Shown here: positions 1 to 5,171 of the stretch, in pieces
Layout: each line of letters opens with the position of its first letter
Position numbering within the stretch: position 1 is the stretch's first letter
Source: Croceicoccus sp.
GTDB lineage: Bacteria; Pseudomonadota; Alphaproteobacteria; Sphingomonadales; Sphingomonadaceae
Length of the DNA: 5,171 nt
Direction: 5' to 3'
Assembly (NCBI GenBank): GCA_029936705.1
Contig: JAPYSD010000303.1
Location: forward strand, 1 to 5,171
Translations under genes and position numbers: made by a program
Notes under the pieces: model-generated
What the model was told of the DNA's origin: nothing
Database searches by the model: none
What the model saw: the letters and a program-made list of their open reading frames with translations, nothing else

Positions 1-197
1 GCCCTGGGGTCGGCCTTGACCTCCTTCTCCCCCTCCTGCCCGGACACGCGCAGCAGCGGATTGGCCGCCGCGGCATCCATCAGCACGGCCTCAAGCTCGA
101 GGTTCGACAGCTGCAACAGGCCGATCGCCTGCTTCAGCTGCGGCGTCATCACCAGCGATTGCGACTGCCGCAGATCGAGGCGGGGAGCGAGGGTCAT
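1..197 (-). CDS. rpoN: RNA polymerase sigma-54 factor RpoN, N-terminal fragment
   Basis: Sigma-54 directs core RNA polymerase to -24/-12 promoters, which are opened only by ATP-dependent enhancer-binding activators. The visible 65 residues begin MTLAPRLDLRQSQSLVMTPQ and continue with LKQAIGLLQLSNLELEAVL and NPLLRV. This is the glutamine- and leucine-rich region I of the family, which contacts activators and the -12 element. The ATG at 195-197 fits the usual family start, a few residues before LRQSQSLVMTPQL. The gene continues past the left edge, so the core-binding and RpoN-box regions are not seen. It lies 37 bp downstream of lptB on the same strand, the lptB-rpoN order common in proteobacteria, and is probably co-transcribed. 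The bases just before the start (CTTTTCCCTCCGGCC) are pyrimidine-rich and carry no Shine-Dalgarno motif. Identification is firm from region I alone. Confidence 0.95.
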   Translation of the reverse strand, partial: MTLAPRLDLRQSQSLVMTPQLKQAIGLLQLSNLELEAVLMDAAAANPLLRVSGQEGEKEVKADPR

Positions 198-234
198 GGC
201 CGGAGGGAAAAGATCGTCATGTCATGCGCCCGGC

Positions 235-1065
235 TTACAGGGTGAAGCCTTCGCCAAGGTACAGCCGGCGCACGTCGTCGTTGGCGACCAGGTCCTCGGG
301 GCTGCCCGCGAACAGCACCTGCCCGCTATAGATGATCGCGGCGCGGTCCACGATCTCCAGCGTCTCGCGCACGTTGTGGTCGGTGATCAGCACGCCGATG
401 CCGCGGTTCTTCAGGTCGATGACCAGGTCGCGGATATCGCTGATCGACAGCGGATCGATGCCTGCGAACGGTTCGTCCAGCAGCATGATCGACGGCTTGG
501 CCGCCAGCGCGCGGGCAATCTCGCAGCGGCGGCGTTCACCGCCCGACAGCGCCATGGCGGGGCTTTCGCGCAGCCGGGTCAAGCCGAATTCGCTCAGCAG
601 CCGCTCCAGCTCGCGTGCGCGGCTGGCGGCGTCGGGCTCGGACAGTTCGAGCACGCAGGAGATGTTCTGTTCCACCGTCATGCCGCGAAAGATCGACGTT
701 TCCTGCGGCAGATAGCCCAGGCCCAGGATCGCGCGGCGATACATCGGCAGGTTGGTGATATCCTCGCCGTCCAGCAGGATGCGGCCCGAATCGGGTTTCA
801 CCAACCCCATCACCGAATAGAAGCACGTCGTCTTGCCCGCGCCGTTCGGCCCCAGCAGGCCCAGCACCTCGCCCTTCGCCACCGTCAGCGAGATGTCGGA
901 CAGCACCGTGCGCTTGTCATAGCTCTTGGCGATCGACACCACTTCCAGCCCGCCGTGCGGGACGGGGGGAGCAGCGGTTTCCGCCGGATCCACAGAGGGG
1001 TCGAGCGTGGTTTGCGTGTTGATGATGCAGGCTCCCGCCGAAATTCCGTTGCCGATGCGCCCCAT
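235..1065 (-). CDS. lptB: LPS export ABC transporter ATP-binding protein LptB
   Basis: LptB is the cytoplasmic ATPase of the LptB2FGC complex, which extracts lipopolysaccharide from the inner membrane and drives it along the LptA bridge to the outer membrane. All ABC motifs are present: Walker A GPNGAGKT (residues 72-79), Q-loop Q121 in YLPQE, signature LSGGE (173-177), Walker B IMLLDEP (193-199, catalytic E198), D-loop region GIDP and switch histidine H230. The stretches KTTCFYSVMGLV, YLPQETSIFRGMTVEQNI and ITDHNVRETL are LptB-like rather than generic ABC. The protein has 276 residues against about 240 in E. coli. The excess is an N-terminal tail of about 38 residues rich in Ala, Pro and Thr, before the usual family start near LEVVSIAKSY. 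An in-frame TGA seven codons upstream limits extension. The start is uncertain: the nearest purine run (GAGGGA, complement of 1083-1088) is 17 nt from this ATG, and GTG codons at residues 25 and 42-43 could serve instead. rpoN follows; no lptA or lptC lies upstream, where pmbA runs divergently. Confidence 0.96.
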   Translation of the reverse strand: MGRIGNGISAGACIINTQTTLDPSVDPAETAAPPVPHGGLEVVSIAKSYDKRTVLSDISLTVAKGEVLGLLGPNGAGKTTCFYSVMGLVKPDSGRILLDGEDITNLPMYRRAILGLGYLPQETSIFRGMTVEQNISCVLELSEPDAASRARELERLLSEFGLTRLRESPAMALSGGERRRCEIARALAAKPSIMLLDEPFAGIDPLSISDIRDLVIDLKNRGIGVLITDHNVRETLEIVDRAAIIYSGQVLFAGSPEDLVANDDVRRLYLGEGFTL

Positions 1066-1262
1066 GTGGGGGCTCGCTTCGTTCCCTCAATACCATCTTG
1101 GCGCGGCGTTTGAAGCCCCGTTGCCGGTCATAGTGGACCAGCTGGCAGGGTAATTGCATCCCTTTCGGCGCGAAGCCGGGCGTTTTCATGCCTGCCGTAC
1201 GGCGCAGCCTTGCCCGCGGATCGCTGGCCCCCTATCGGCTGGAGCATGACAGGATTTCCGGA
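1066..1262. promoter_or_regulatory. Divergent lptB / pmbA intergenic region
   Basis: This 197-bp spacer must hold, or lie next to, the start signals for lptB-rpoN (leftward) and pmbA-channel (rightward), because the two units diverge. I found no strong sigma-70 promoter by eye. A possible leftward -10 (TATGAC, complement of 1127-1132) has only weak -35 candidates around 1148-1155, at spacings of 15-17 nt. No clear terminator or RNA gene is seen. The spacer contains an in-frame ATG (1188) upstream of pmbA and an out-of-frame leftward ATG (1189); neither looks like a real start. Calling it regulatory is an inference from gene orientation. Confidence 0.4.
1251..1254 (+). promoter_or_regulatory. 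Ribosome binding site that sets the pmbA start
   Basis: AGGA stands 8 nt before the ATG at 1263. The alternative in-frame ATG at 1188 has only pyrimidine-rich sequence before it (CGTTTTC). This supports a 447-residue PmbA, close to the roughly 450 residues of the E. coli protein. Confidence 0.65.
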
Positions 1263-2606
1263 ATGTTGAGCCCCGATCAGGCCAAGGACCGCTGCGCCGA
1301 CCTCGTGGCGCGGGCAAGGGCGCTGGGCGCCGACGCGGGCGATGCGGTCTATCTGGGCAAGGGATCGCAATCGGTGGAGATGCGGCTGGGCGCGCTGGAA
1401 GGCCTTGACCGGGCCGAGGCGGAGCATCTGGGCCTGCGCGTCTTTGTCGGCAAGCGCAGCGCGACCGTCGGGTCCAGCGCGCTCGACCCCGCCTCGCTGG
1501 ACGAGCTGGCCGAACGCGCCGTGCTGATGGCGCGCGGCGCGCCCGAGGACCCGTTCGGCGGACTGGCGCCGCAGGACATGCTGATGACCGGCGCGCCCGC
1601 CGATCTCGACCTCGTGTCCGAGGCGCCGGAACCGGAAGCCCTGCGCGCAACCGCGCTCGAGATCGAGGACGCGGCGCGCGCGGTCGCGGGCGTGACGAAT
1701 AGCGAGGGGGCAAGCGCGTCCTATGGCCGGGGCGTCGTCGCGCTGGTCACCAGCCACGGTTTCGCAGGCGGCTATGAACAGGCCAGCCATGTCCGGTCCG
1801 GCGCGGTCGTCGCGGGCGAGGGCGGCAAGATGGAACGCGGCATGGCGTGGCGCGCGGCGCATCACGCATCGGACCTGCTGCCCCCGGCAGAGATCGGGCG
1901 GCTGGCGGGCACCCGCGCGGTCGAACGGCTGAACCCCGCCTCGATGAAGAGCGGGCAGATGCCTGTCGTCTTCGATCCGCGTGTCGGACGCTCGCTGATC
2001 GGGCATCTCGTCCACGCGATCTCGGGCTCGGAAATCGCGCGCGGCGCCAGCTTCCTGGCCGATAGCGAGGGCGAGCGGATCTTTGCGCCGAACATCATAA
2101 TCACCGACGATCCGCTGCTGCCGCGCGGCATGCGGTCGCATCCATTCGACGGCGAAGGGCTGCCGGTCGCGGCCAGCCGCCTTGTCGACGAGGGCGTGCT
2201 GACCGGCTGGCTGCTCGATTCGGCATCGGCGCGCAAGCTGGGCCGCAGGCCGACCGGCCACGCCGCGCGCGGGGGCAGCGGATCGCCGGGCGTGGCGGCG
2301 TCCAACGTGACATTGCTGCCCGGAAGCGAGAGCGTGGCCGACATGATCGCCGACATCGCCGACGGCGTGTGGGTGACCGAACTGATCGGCCAGGGCTTCA
2401 GCGTGGTCAGCGGCGATTACAGCCGCGGCGCATCGGGCTTTCGCATCGTGAACGGCCAGATCGCGGGGCCGGTCGCGGGCATCACCATCGCGGCCAACAT
2501 GAAGGACATGTTCGCCCGGATGCGGGCCGCCGACGATCTCGAGATCATCCAGGCCATCAACGTGCCCAGCCTGCGGATCGACGGCATGACCGTCGCGGGG
2601 GACTGA
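1263..2606 (+). CDS. pmbA: Metalloprotease-associated protein PmbA/TldE
   Basis: PmbA (TldE) pairs with TldD to form a cytoplasmic protease. In E. coli the pair trims the microcin B17 leader and degrades the antitoxin CcdA; in most bacteria the substrate is unknown. The 447-residue product follows the E. coli protein closely in its C-terminal half. It has GHLVHAISGSEIARGASFLADSEGERI (residues 247-273), the HPFDGEG block (293-299), DEGVLTGWLLDSASARKLG (309-327), VTELIGQGFSVVSGDYSRGASGF (371-393), and ITIAANMKDMF (407-417). The HExxxH zinc site of TldD is absent, so this is the TldE-type subunit rather than the catalytic partner. No tldD is visible here, and it is presumably elsewhere in the genome, as is common. 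The N-terminal half (1-230) has the more variable sequence typical of the family. The ATG at 1263 is chosen for its AGGA site and family length; an ATG at 1188 would add 25 unconserved residues. The channel gene starts 4 bp after the stop, suggesting an operon. Confidence 0.95.
   Translation: MLSPDQAKDRCADLVARARALGADAGDAVYLGKGSQSVEMRLGALEGLDRAEAEHLGLRVFVGKRSATVGSSALDPASLDELAERAVLMARGAPEDPFGGLAPQDMLMTGAPADLDLVSEAPEPEALRATALEIEDAARAVAGVTNSEGASASYGRGVVALVTSHGFAGGYEQASHVRSGAVVAGEGGKMERGMAWRAAHHASDLLPPAEIGRLAGTRAVERLNPASMKSGQMPVVFDPRVGRSLIGHLVHAISGSEIARGASFLADSEGERIFAPNIIITDDPLLPRGMRSHPFDGEGLPVAASRLVDEGVLTGWLLDSASARKLGRRPTGHAARGGSGSPGVAASNVTLLPGSESVADMIADIADGVWVTELIGQGFSVVSGDYSRGASGFRIVNGQIAGPVAGITIAANMKDMFARMRAADDLEIIQAINVPSLRIDGMTVAGD
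2597..2602 (+). promoter_or_regulatory. Ribosome binding site for the GTG start of the channel gene
   Basis: GGGGGA lies within the last codons of pmbA, 8 nt before a GTG at 2611. It supports the GTG start, which also places a clean signal peptide at the N-terminus. Because the site overlaps the pmbA coding end, translation of the two genes may be coupled. Confidence 0.55.
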
Positions 2607-2610
2607 CGCG

Positions 2611-4002
2611 GTGCGGCGCATCGCAGCGATCTTGGCGGCGCCGTTCCTGCTGCTGGCCGCGTATCCGGCGGGGGCGGCGGCGATCCTTTCGGGTGCGGGC
2701 GCGACCGACGAACCCGCGGCCGAAGCCGAGCAGCCCGCCACCACCGGCGCGATCGAGGCCGAGCGCGACGCCGACGAGGACCGCCGCATCGCCGAGCGGA
2801 TCCGCGGCATCTATGCCGCCATCGATGCGCTGTCGCGGGTCGAGGTGGCGGTCGAGCAGGGCGTCGTCACGCTGAACGGAACGGTCGCCCAGCCCGAGCA
2901 GATGGACCAGGCCGCCGCGATCGCGGGCCGGGTCGCGGGCGTCGTGACGGTCGACAACCGGATCGAACGCGACGTCGCGGTATCGACCAATATCGCCCCC
3001 GCGATCGAGACGATCACCGGCCAGGCGCGCGGCCTGCTCAGGGCGCTGCCGCTGCTGGGCGTGGCGCTGCTCGTGGCGATCTTCGTCATCTGGCTGACCC
3101 GCTGGCTGGCCAATCGCAAGTCGCTGTGGCGGCGCGTTTCGCCCAACGGTTTCGTCGCCGAGCTGCTGGGCAGCGCGGTGCAGTTCGTGGGCGTGTTGTT
3201 CGGCATCTATCTCGCGCTCAAGATCCTGGGCGCGACGGCGCTGCTGGGCGCGCTGCTGGGCATCGGCGGCGTGATCGGCATCGCCATCGGCTTTGCCGTG
3301 CGCGACACGATCGACAACTACATCTCGTCGGTCATGCTGTCGCTGCGCCAGCCGTTCCGGGCGAACGACCACGTGGTGATAGGCGATGACGAGGGGCGCG
3401 TGGTGCGCCTGACCAGCCGCGCCACGATCCTGATGACGCTGGACGGCAACCACCTGCGCATTCCAAACGCCACCGTCTTCAAGGCGGTGATCCTGAACTA
3501 TACGCGCAACCCGCAAAGGCGCTTCGAATTCGACCTGGGCGTGGATGCCGACGACGATCCCGTCGACGCGATGAAGGTCGGGGTAGAGGCTATCAGCGCG
3601 CTCGACTTCGTCCTCGACGATCCCAAGCCCGTCGCCCGGATCGTGGAGGTGGGCGATTCGAACATCGTGATCCGCTTCCTCGCATGGCTCCACCAGGAGC
3701 GCACCGATTTCTACAAGGGTCGCAGCCTGGCGATCCGCGCAGGCAAGGTCGCGCTGGAAGACGCGGGCTTTGCCATGCCCGAACCGATCTACCGCCTGCG
3801 CATGGACCCGCGCAGCGCACCCGTCACCACCGTCGCACCCACCGGGGACGAAGGCGCGCCGGCGCCCGCCGCAAGACAGCAGCGGCCTGCTGACGAGGTT
3901 GCAACCGACCTGCGGCCCGAGACCCATGTCGCCGAACTGGTCGACCGGGAACGCGCGGAAACCGGCGGCGACCTGCTCGATTCGGACCGGCCGATCGAAT
4001 AG
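2611..4002 (+). CDS. BON-domain mechanosensitive ion channel, MscS family
   Basis: This is a probable inner-membrane tension-gated channel that releases solutes on hypo-osmotic shock. The 463-residue product starts at GTG with a signal peptide (about 1-24, ending PAGAAA). A periplasmic BON domain follows (about 57-121; VEVAVEQGVVTLNGTVAQPEQ and AGRVAGVVTVDNRI). Next come three membrane segments: about 145-166, 183-206 and 208-230. The third leads into the MscS pore and 3b helix (GIAIGFAVRDTIDNYISSVMLSLRQPF, 223-249). A beta domain (HVVIGDDEGRVVRLTSRATIL, RIPNATVF) and the MscS C-terminal alpha/beta fold run to about 397. By alignment with E. coli MscS, the gate leucines L105 and L109 correspond to I224 and F228, and Q112-G113 to R231-D232. 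After about 398 a polar, Ala/Pro- and acid-rich tail of about 65 residues looks disordered. The signal peptide fits BON outside and the vestibule in the cytoplasm. The gene lies 4 bp after pmbA and ends before a shared terminator. The MscS fold is certain; gating properties are inference. Confidence 0.93.
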   Translation: MRRIAAILAAPFLLLAAYPAGAAAILSGAGATDEPAAEAEQPATTGAIEAERDADEDRRIAERIRGIYAAIDALSRVEVAVEQGVVTLNGTVAQPEQMDQAAAIAGRVAGVVTVDNRIERDVAVSTNIAPAIETITGQARGLLRALPLLGVALLVAIFVIWLTRWLANRKSLWRRVSPNGFVAELLGSAVQFVGVLFGIYLALKILGATALLGALLGIGGVIGIAIGFAVRDTIDNYISSVMLSLRQPFRANDHVVIGDDEGRVVRLTSRATILMTLDGNHLRIPNATVFKAVILNYTRNPQRRFEFDLGVDADDDPVDAMKVGVEAISALDFVLDDPKPVARIVEVGDSNIVIRFLAWLHQERTDFYKGRSLAIRAGKVALEDAGFAMPEPIYRLRMDPRSAPVTTVAPTGDEGAPAPAARQQRPADEVATDLRPETHVAELVDRERAETGGDLLDSDRPIE

Positions 4003-4014
4003 GGGCCGATACGA

Positions 4015-4046
4015 AAAGAGCCGCCCGGCGGACCGGACGGCTCTTT
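4015..4046. terminator. Bidirectional terminator hairpin between channel gene and ppa
   Basis: AAAGAGCCG (4015-4023) pairs with CGGCTCTTT (4038-4046). After one C-A mismatch the stem continues CCGG (4025-4028) with CCGG (4033-4036), leaving a CGGA loop. Read rightward, the stem ends in TTT followed by CTAT. Read leftward it ends in TTTT followed by CG. It lies 12 bp after the channel stop and 22 bp after the ppa stop on the other strand, between convergent genes. It can therefore stop transcription from both sides, although the T tracts are short. Confidence 0.85.
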
Positions 4047-4068
4047 CTATAGCCAGTTGCAGGCGCGA

Positions 4069-4608
4069 TCAGTCGGCCTTGGCGTCCTTGGCCCGCTCGA
4101 TCGCTTCCTTGATCACGCGGCGCGCTTCCTCTGCGCCGCCCCAGGTGCCGACGCGCACCCACTTCTCGCTCTCCAGGTCCTTGTAGTGCGTGAAGAAGTG
4201 CTCGATCTGCTTGAACACGATCTCGGGCAGATCCTCCATCTCCTCCACCTTGGTGTAGTAGGGGAAGGTCGAATCGACCGGCACGCAGACCAGCTTCTCG
4301 TCGCCGCCATGCTCGTCTTCCAGGTTCAGCACGGCGATGGGACGCGCGCGCACGACGCAGCCGGGAATGAACGGGCTGCGCGCCACGACCAGCGCGTCCA
4401 GCGGGTCACCGTCGGGCGACAGCGTGTGCGGCACAAAGCCGTAATTGGCGGGATAGCGCATCGGCGTGTGCAGGATGCGGTCCACGAACAGCGCACCCGA
4501 AGCCTCGTCGAATTCGTACTTCACGGGCTCGCCGCCGGTCGGAACCTCGATCACGACATTCAGGCTGTTGGGCGGATTGTCGCCAGTGGGAATCATGTCG
4601 ATACGCAT
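4069..4608 (-). CDS. ppa: Inorganic pyrophosphatase, family I
   Basis: This soluble cytoplasmic Mg-dependent enzyme hydrolyses pyrophosphate to two phosphates, pulling nucleic acid, protein and lipid synthesis forward. The 179-residue product matches the bacterial hexameric type (E. coli 176 residues). The family signature DGDPLDA is at 66-72. Every catalytic and metal-binding residue of the E. coli enzyme appears, shifted by one: E21, K30, E32, R44, Y56, D66, D68, D71, D98, D103, K105, Y142 and K143. The start MRIDMIPTGDNPPN fits alphaproteobacterial orthologues. GAAGG lies 10 nt upstream of the ATG, so I prefer it to the Met at residue 5. The gene is convergent with the channel gene and shares its terminator. 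The M61 gene upstream on the same strand is 227 bp away with a GC hairpin between them, so ppa probably has its own promoter. No damage or odd residue is seen. Confidence 0.98.
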   Translation of the reverse strand: MRIDMIPTGDNPPNSLNVVIEVPTGGEPVKYEFDEASGALFVDRILHTPMRYPANYGFVPHTLSPDGDPLDALVVARSPFIPGCVVRARPIAVLNLEDEHGGDEKLVCVPVDSTFPYYTKVEEMEDLPEIVFKQIEHFFTHYKDLESEKWVRVGTWGGAEEARRVIKEAIERAKDAKAD

Positions 4609-4729
4609 GGGTGCTTGGCCTTCGCTGTTATGATCGGATCAGGAAAACCGCCGCGCTGCGTTGCACAAGCCGGTTCCCCCGTTGCTGAATTGCCTGCGCG
4701 CTCTAGCGCCGCGCTGCACGTTGGCCAAG

Positions 4730-4741
4730 GGGGTTAACCCC
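4730..4741. repeat. Perfect 12-bp palindrome GGGGTTAACCCC upstream of ppa
   Basis: The dyad is perfect over 12 bases with no spacer. It lies about 120 bp upstream of the ppa start, in non-coding sequence. It could be an operator for a dimeric regulator or simply chance in GC-rich DNA with a TTAA centre. I do not recognise it as the site of a particular regulator. Confidence 0.4.
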
Positions 4742-4802
4742 GCTTCCCCATCGGGCCGCCGGTCGCCGCCCTGATGCCAGCCCGAATTGCCGCGCCCGCG
4801 AA

Positions 4803-4821
4803 CGGGCCCCGCCGGGGCCCG
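4803..4821 (-). terminator. GC hairpin just downstream of the M61 gene
   Basis: CGGGCCCC (4803-4810) and GGGGCCCG (4814-4821) form a perfect 8-bp, all-GC stem with a 3-nt loop. It begins 14 bp after the stop of the M61 gene on the minus strand. The placement fits a transcription end, but leftward of the stem only TT follows, so it lacks the U tract of an intrinsic terminator. It could instead stabilise the mRNA 3' end or assist Rho-independent pausing. Confidence 0.45.
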
Positions 4822-4835
4822 CCCGCCGCATGGCC

Positions 4836-5171
4836 TTAACGGCGCGGTTCGAGGAACCGGTCGATCAGCGTCTCGCCCTTGCCCTTCTTGACCAGCCACG
4901 GCCAGCGCAGCCCGCCGGTATAGTCGATGGAGACGGTGCGATAATCGTCCCCGCGCTTCACCAGCAGCTCGATCGGGGTGCCATCCTTCGCCTTGGTGAT
5001 CGCGTCCTGCATCACCTCGGCGGTATAGGCCTTGCCGTTCACTGCCTCGATCGTCTGTCCGGTGATGATGTCGTTCCTGAACGCGATCCCGTCCCACAGC
5101 ACGCCGCGCACCTTGCCGTCGCCGTTCACCGACATGCCCAGCGAGTAATACAGGTTGAGGTAGTCGTACTC
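4836..5171 (-). CDS. M61-family peptidase (glycyl aminopeptidase-like), C-terminal fragment with PDZ domain
   Basis: Only the last 112 residues lie in the window; the gene continues past the right edge with an open frame to the last base (EYDYLNLYYSLGMSVNGDG). The visible part is a PDZ-like domain. GKVRGVLWDGIAFRNDIITGQTIEAVNGKAY and AITKAKDGTPIELLVKRGDDYRTVSIDY have the pattern of a carboxylate-loop-less PDZ fold: beta strand, GDxIxxVNG-like turn, then strands. The tail GGLRWPWL...DRFLEPRR is the ending I recall for M61 glycyl aminopeptidases of sphingomonads. The family consists of zinc metallopeptidases with HExxH in a thermolysin-like domain, usually exported. Neither the active site nor a signal peptide can be checked here. 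The domain is C-terminal, as in M61. A different PDZ-bearing protease is possible but less likely. The stop TAA is at 4836-4838, followed by a GC hairpin. Confidence 0.8.
   Translation of the reverse strand, partial: EYDYLNLYYSLGMSVNGDGKVRGVLWDGIAFRNDIITGQTIEAVNGKAYTAEVMQDAITKAKDGTPIELLVKRGDDYRTVSIDYTGGLRWPWLVKKGKGETLIDRFLEPRR

Larger units (their letters stand above)
4609..4835. promoter_or_regulatory. Intergenic region upstream of ppa
   Basis: This 227-bp spacer lies between ppa and the preceding M61 gene, both on the minus strand. It should contain the ppa promoter, but I cannot place a convincing -35/-10 pair. TTGTGC on the minus strand has no good -10 at 16-18 nt. The recognisable elements are a perfect 12-bp palindrome (4730-4741) and a GC hairpin (4803-4821). 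No small ORF with a plausible ribosome binding site and no RNA gene is seen. Confidence 0.4.

Noticed and set aside
16..1113. 365-codon plus-strand open frame across rpoN and lptB
   Set aside because: It runs antisense to two clearly identified genes and shows no domain of its own.
1127..1155. Possible sigma-70 promoter for lptB (TATGAC with a weak -35)
   Set aside because: The -35 candidates match consensus poorly at any of the allowed spacings, so I do not list it as a promoter.
917..1189. 90-codon minus-strand frame beginning MKTPGFAPKGM upstream of and overlapping lptB
   Set aside because: It is out of frame with lptB, lacks a properly spaced ribosome binding site and overlaps the lptB coding region for over half its length. 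The first 40 residues do not resemble a family I know. A leader peptide cannot be fully excluded.
1188..1262. Longer pmbA start at the ATG at 1188
   Set aside because: It would add 25 residues unlike any PmbA N-terminus, with no ribosome binding site. The ATG at 1263 has AGGA at the right distance and gives the family length.
1128..2810. 560-codon open frame on the minus strand opposite pmbA
   Set aside because: It is antisense to a gene with strong family similarity across its length. Its product is Arg/Ala/His-rich with no recognisable domain. Long antisense frames are expected from GC-biased third codon positions.
2557..3927. 456-codon open frame on the minus strand opposite the channel gene
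   Set aside because: The composition (Arg-, Asp-, His- and Gln-rich, repetitive) is that of a shadow frame, and the plus strand carries an unmistakable BON-MscS protein.
4057..4737. 226-codon plus-strand frame opposite ppa
   Set aside because: It is antisense to a pyrophosphatase with all catalytic residues intact, and its sequence is His/Arg/Val-rich shadow composition.
4639..5097. 152-codon minus-strand frame overlapping the M61 gene in another frame
   Set aside because: It is a frame-shifted reading of the PDZ-domain coding sequence (Arg/Gly-rich) extending into the spacer, with no domain of its own.

Overview
This is a GC-rich window (very GC-biased third codon positions, long spurious antisense ORFs) from an alphaproteobacterium. 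It most resembles the Sphingomonadales (Erythrobacter, Novosphingobium or Sphingomonas type). The assignment rests on the lptB-rpoN pair, the alphaproteobacterial form of Ppa (MRID... start, NPPN...VVIEVP), an M61 peptidase with a C-terminal PDZ domain, and a BON-MscS channel. I read it by protein family recognition, not by database search. All genes look like ordinary chromosomal genes. I see no tRNA, rRNA, CRISPR array, IS element or phage gene.

Layout. Positions 1-1065 (minus strand) hold lptB followed by the start of rpoN, separated by 37 bp and probably co-transcribed; rpoN runs off the left edge. A 197-bp divergent spacer (1066-1262) separates lptB from a plus-strand pair: pmbA/tldE (1263-2606) and a BON-domain mechanosensitive channel (2611-4002), only 4 bp apart. 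A hairpin at 4015-4046 lies between the convergent channel gene and ppa and can serve as terminator for both. ppa (4069-4608, minus) encodes a family I inorganic pyrophosphatase. Upstream of it is a 227-bp spacer with a perfect 12-bp palindrome and a strong GC hairpin. The spacer is followed by the 3' end of an M61-family (glycyl aminopeptidase-like) gene (4836-5171, minus), which runs off the right edge.

Function. The genes are housekeeping and envelope-related. LptB powers lipopolysaccharide export, and RpoN is sigma-54. PmbA/TldE is the non-catalytic partner of the TldD metalloprotease. The channel should relieve osmotic stress at the inner membrane, Ppa removes pyrophosphate, and the M61 protein is a probable metallopeptidase. 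I found no convincing undescribed system. The points most worth a second look are the BON-MscS architecture with its altered pore residues and charged C-terminal tail, the tight pmbA-channel coupling, the N-terminally extended LptB with no lptA/lptC next to it, and the two symmetrical elements upstream of ppa.
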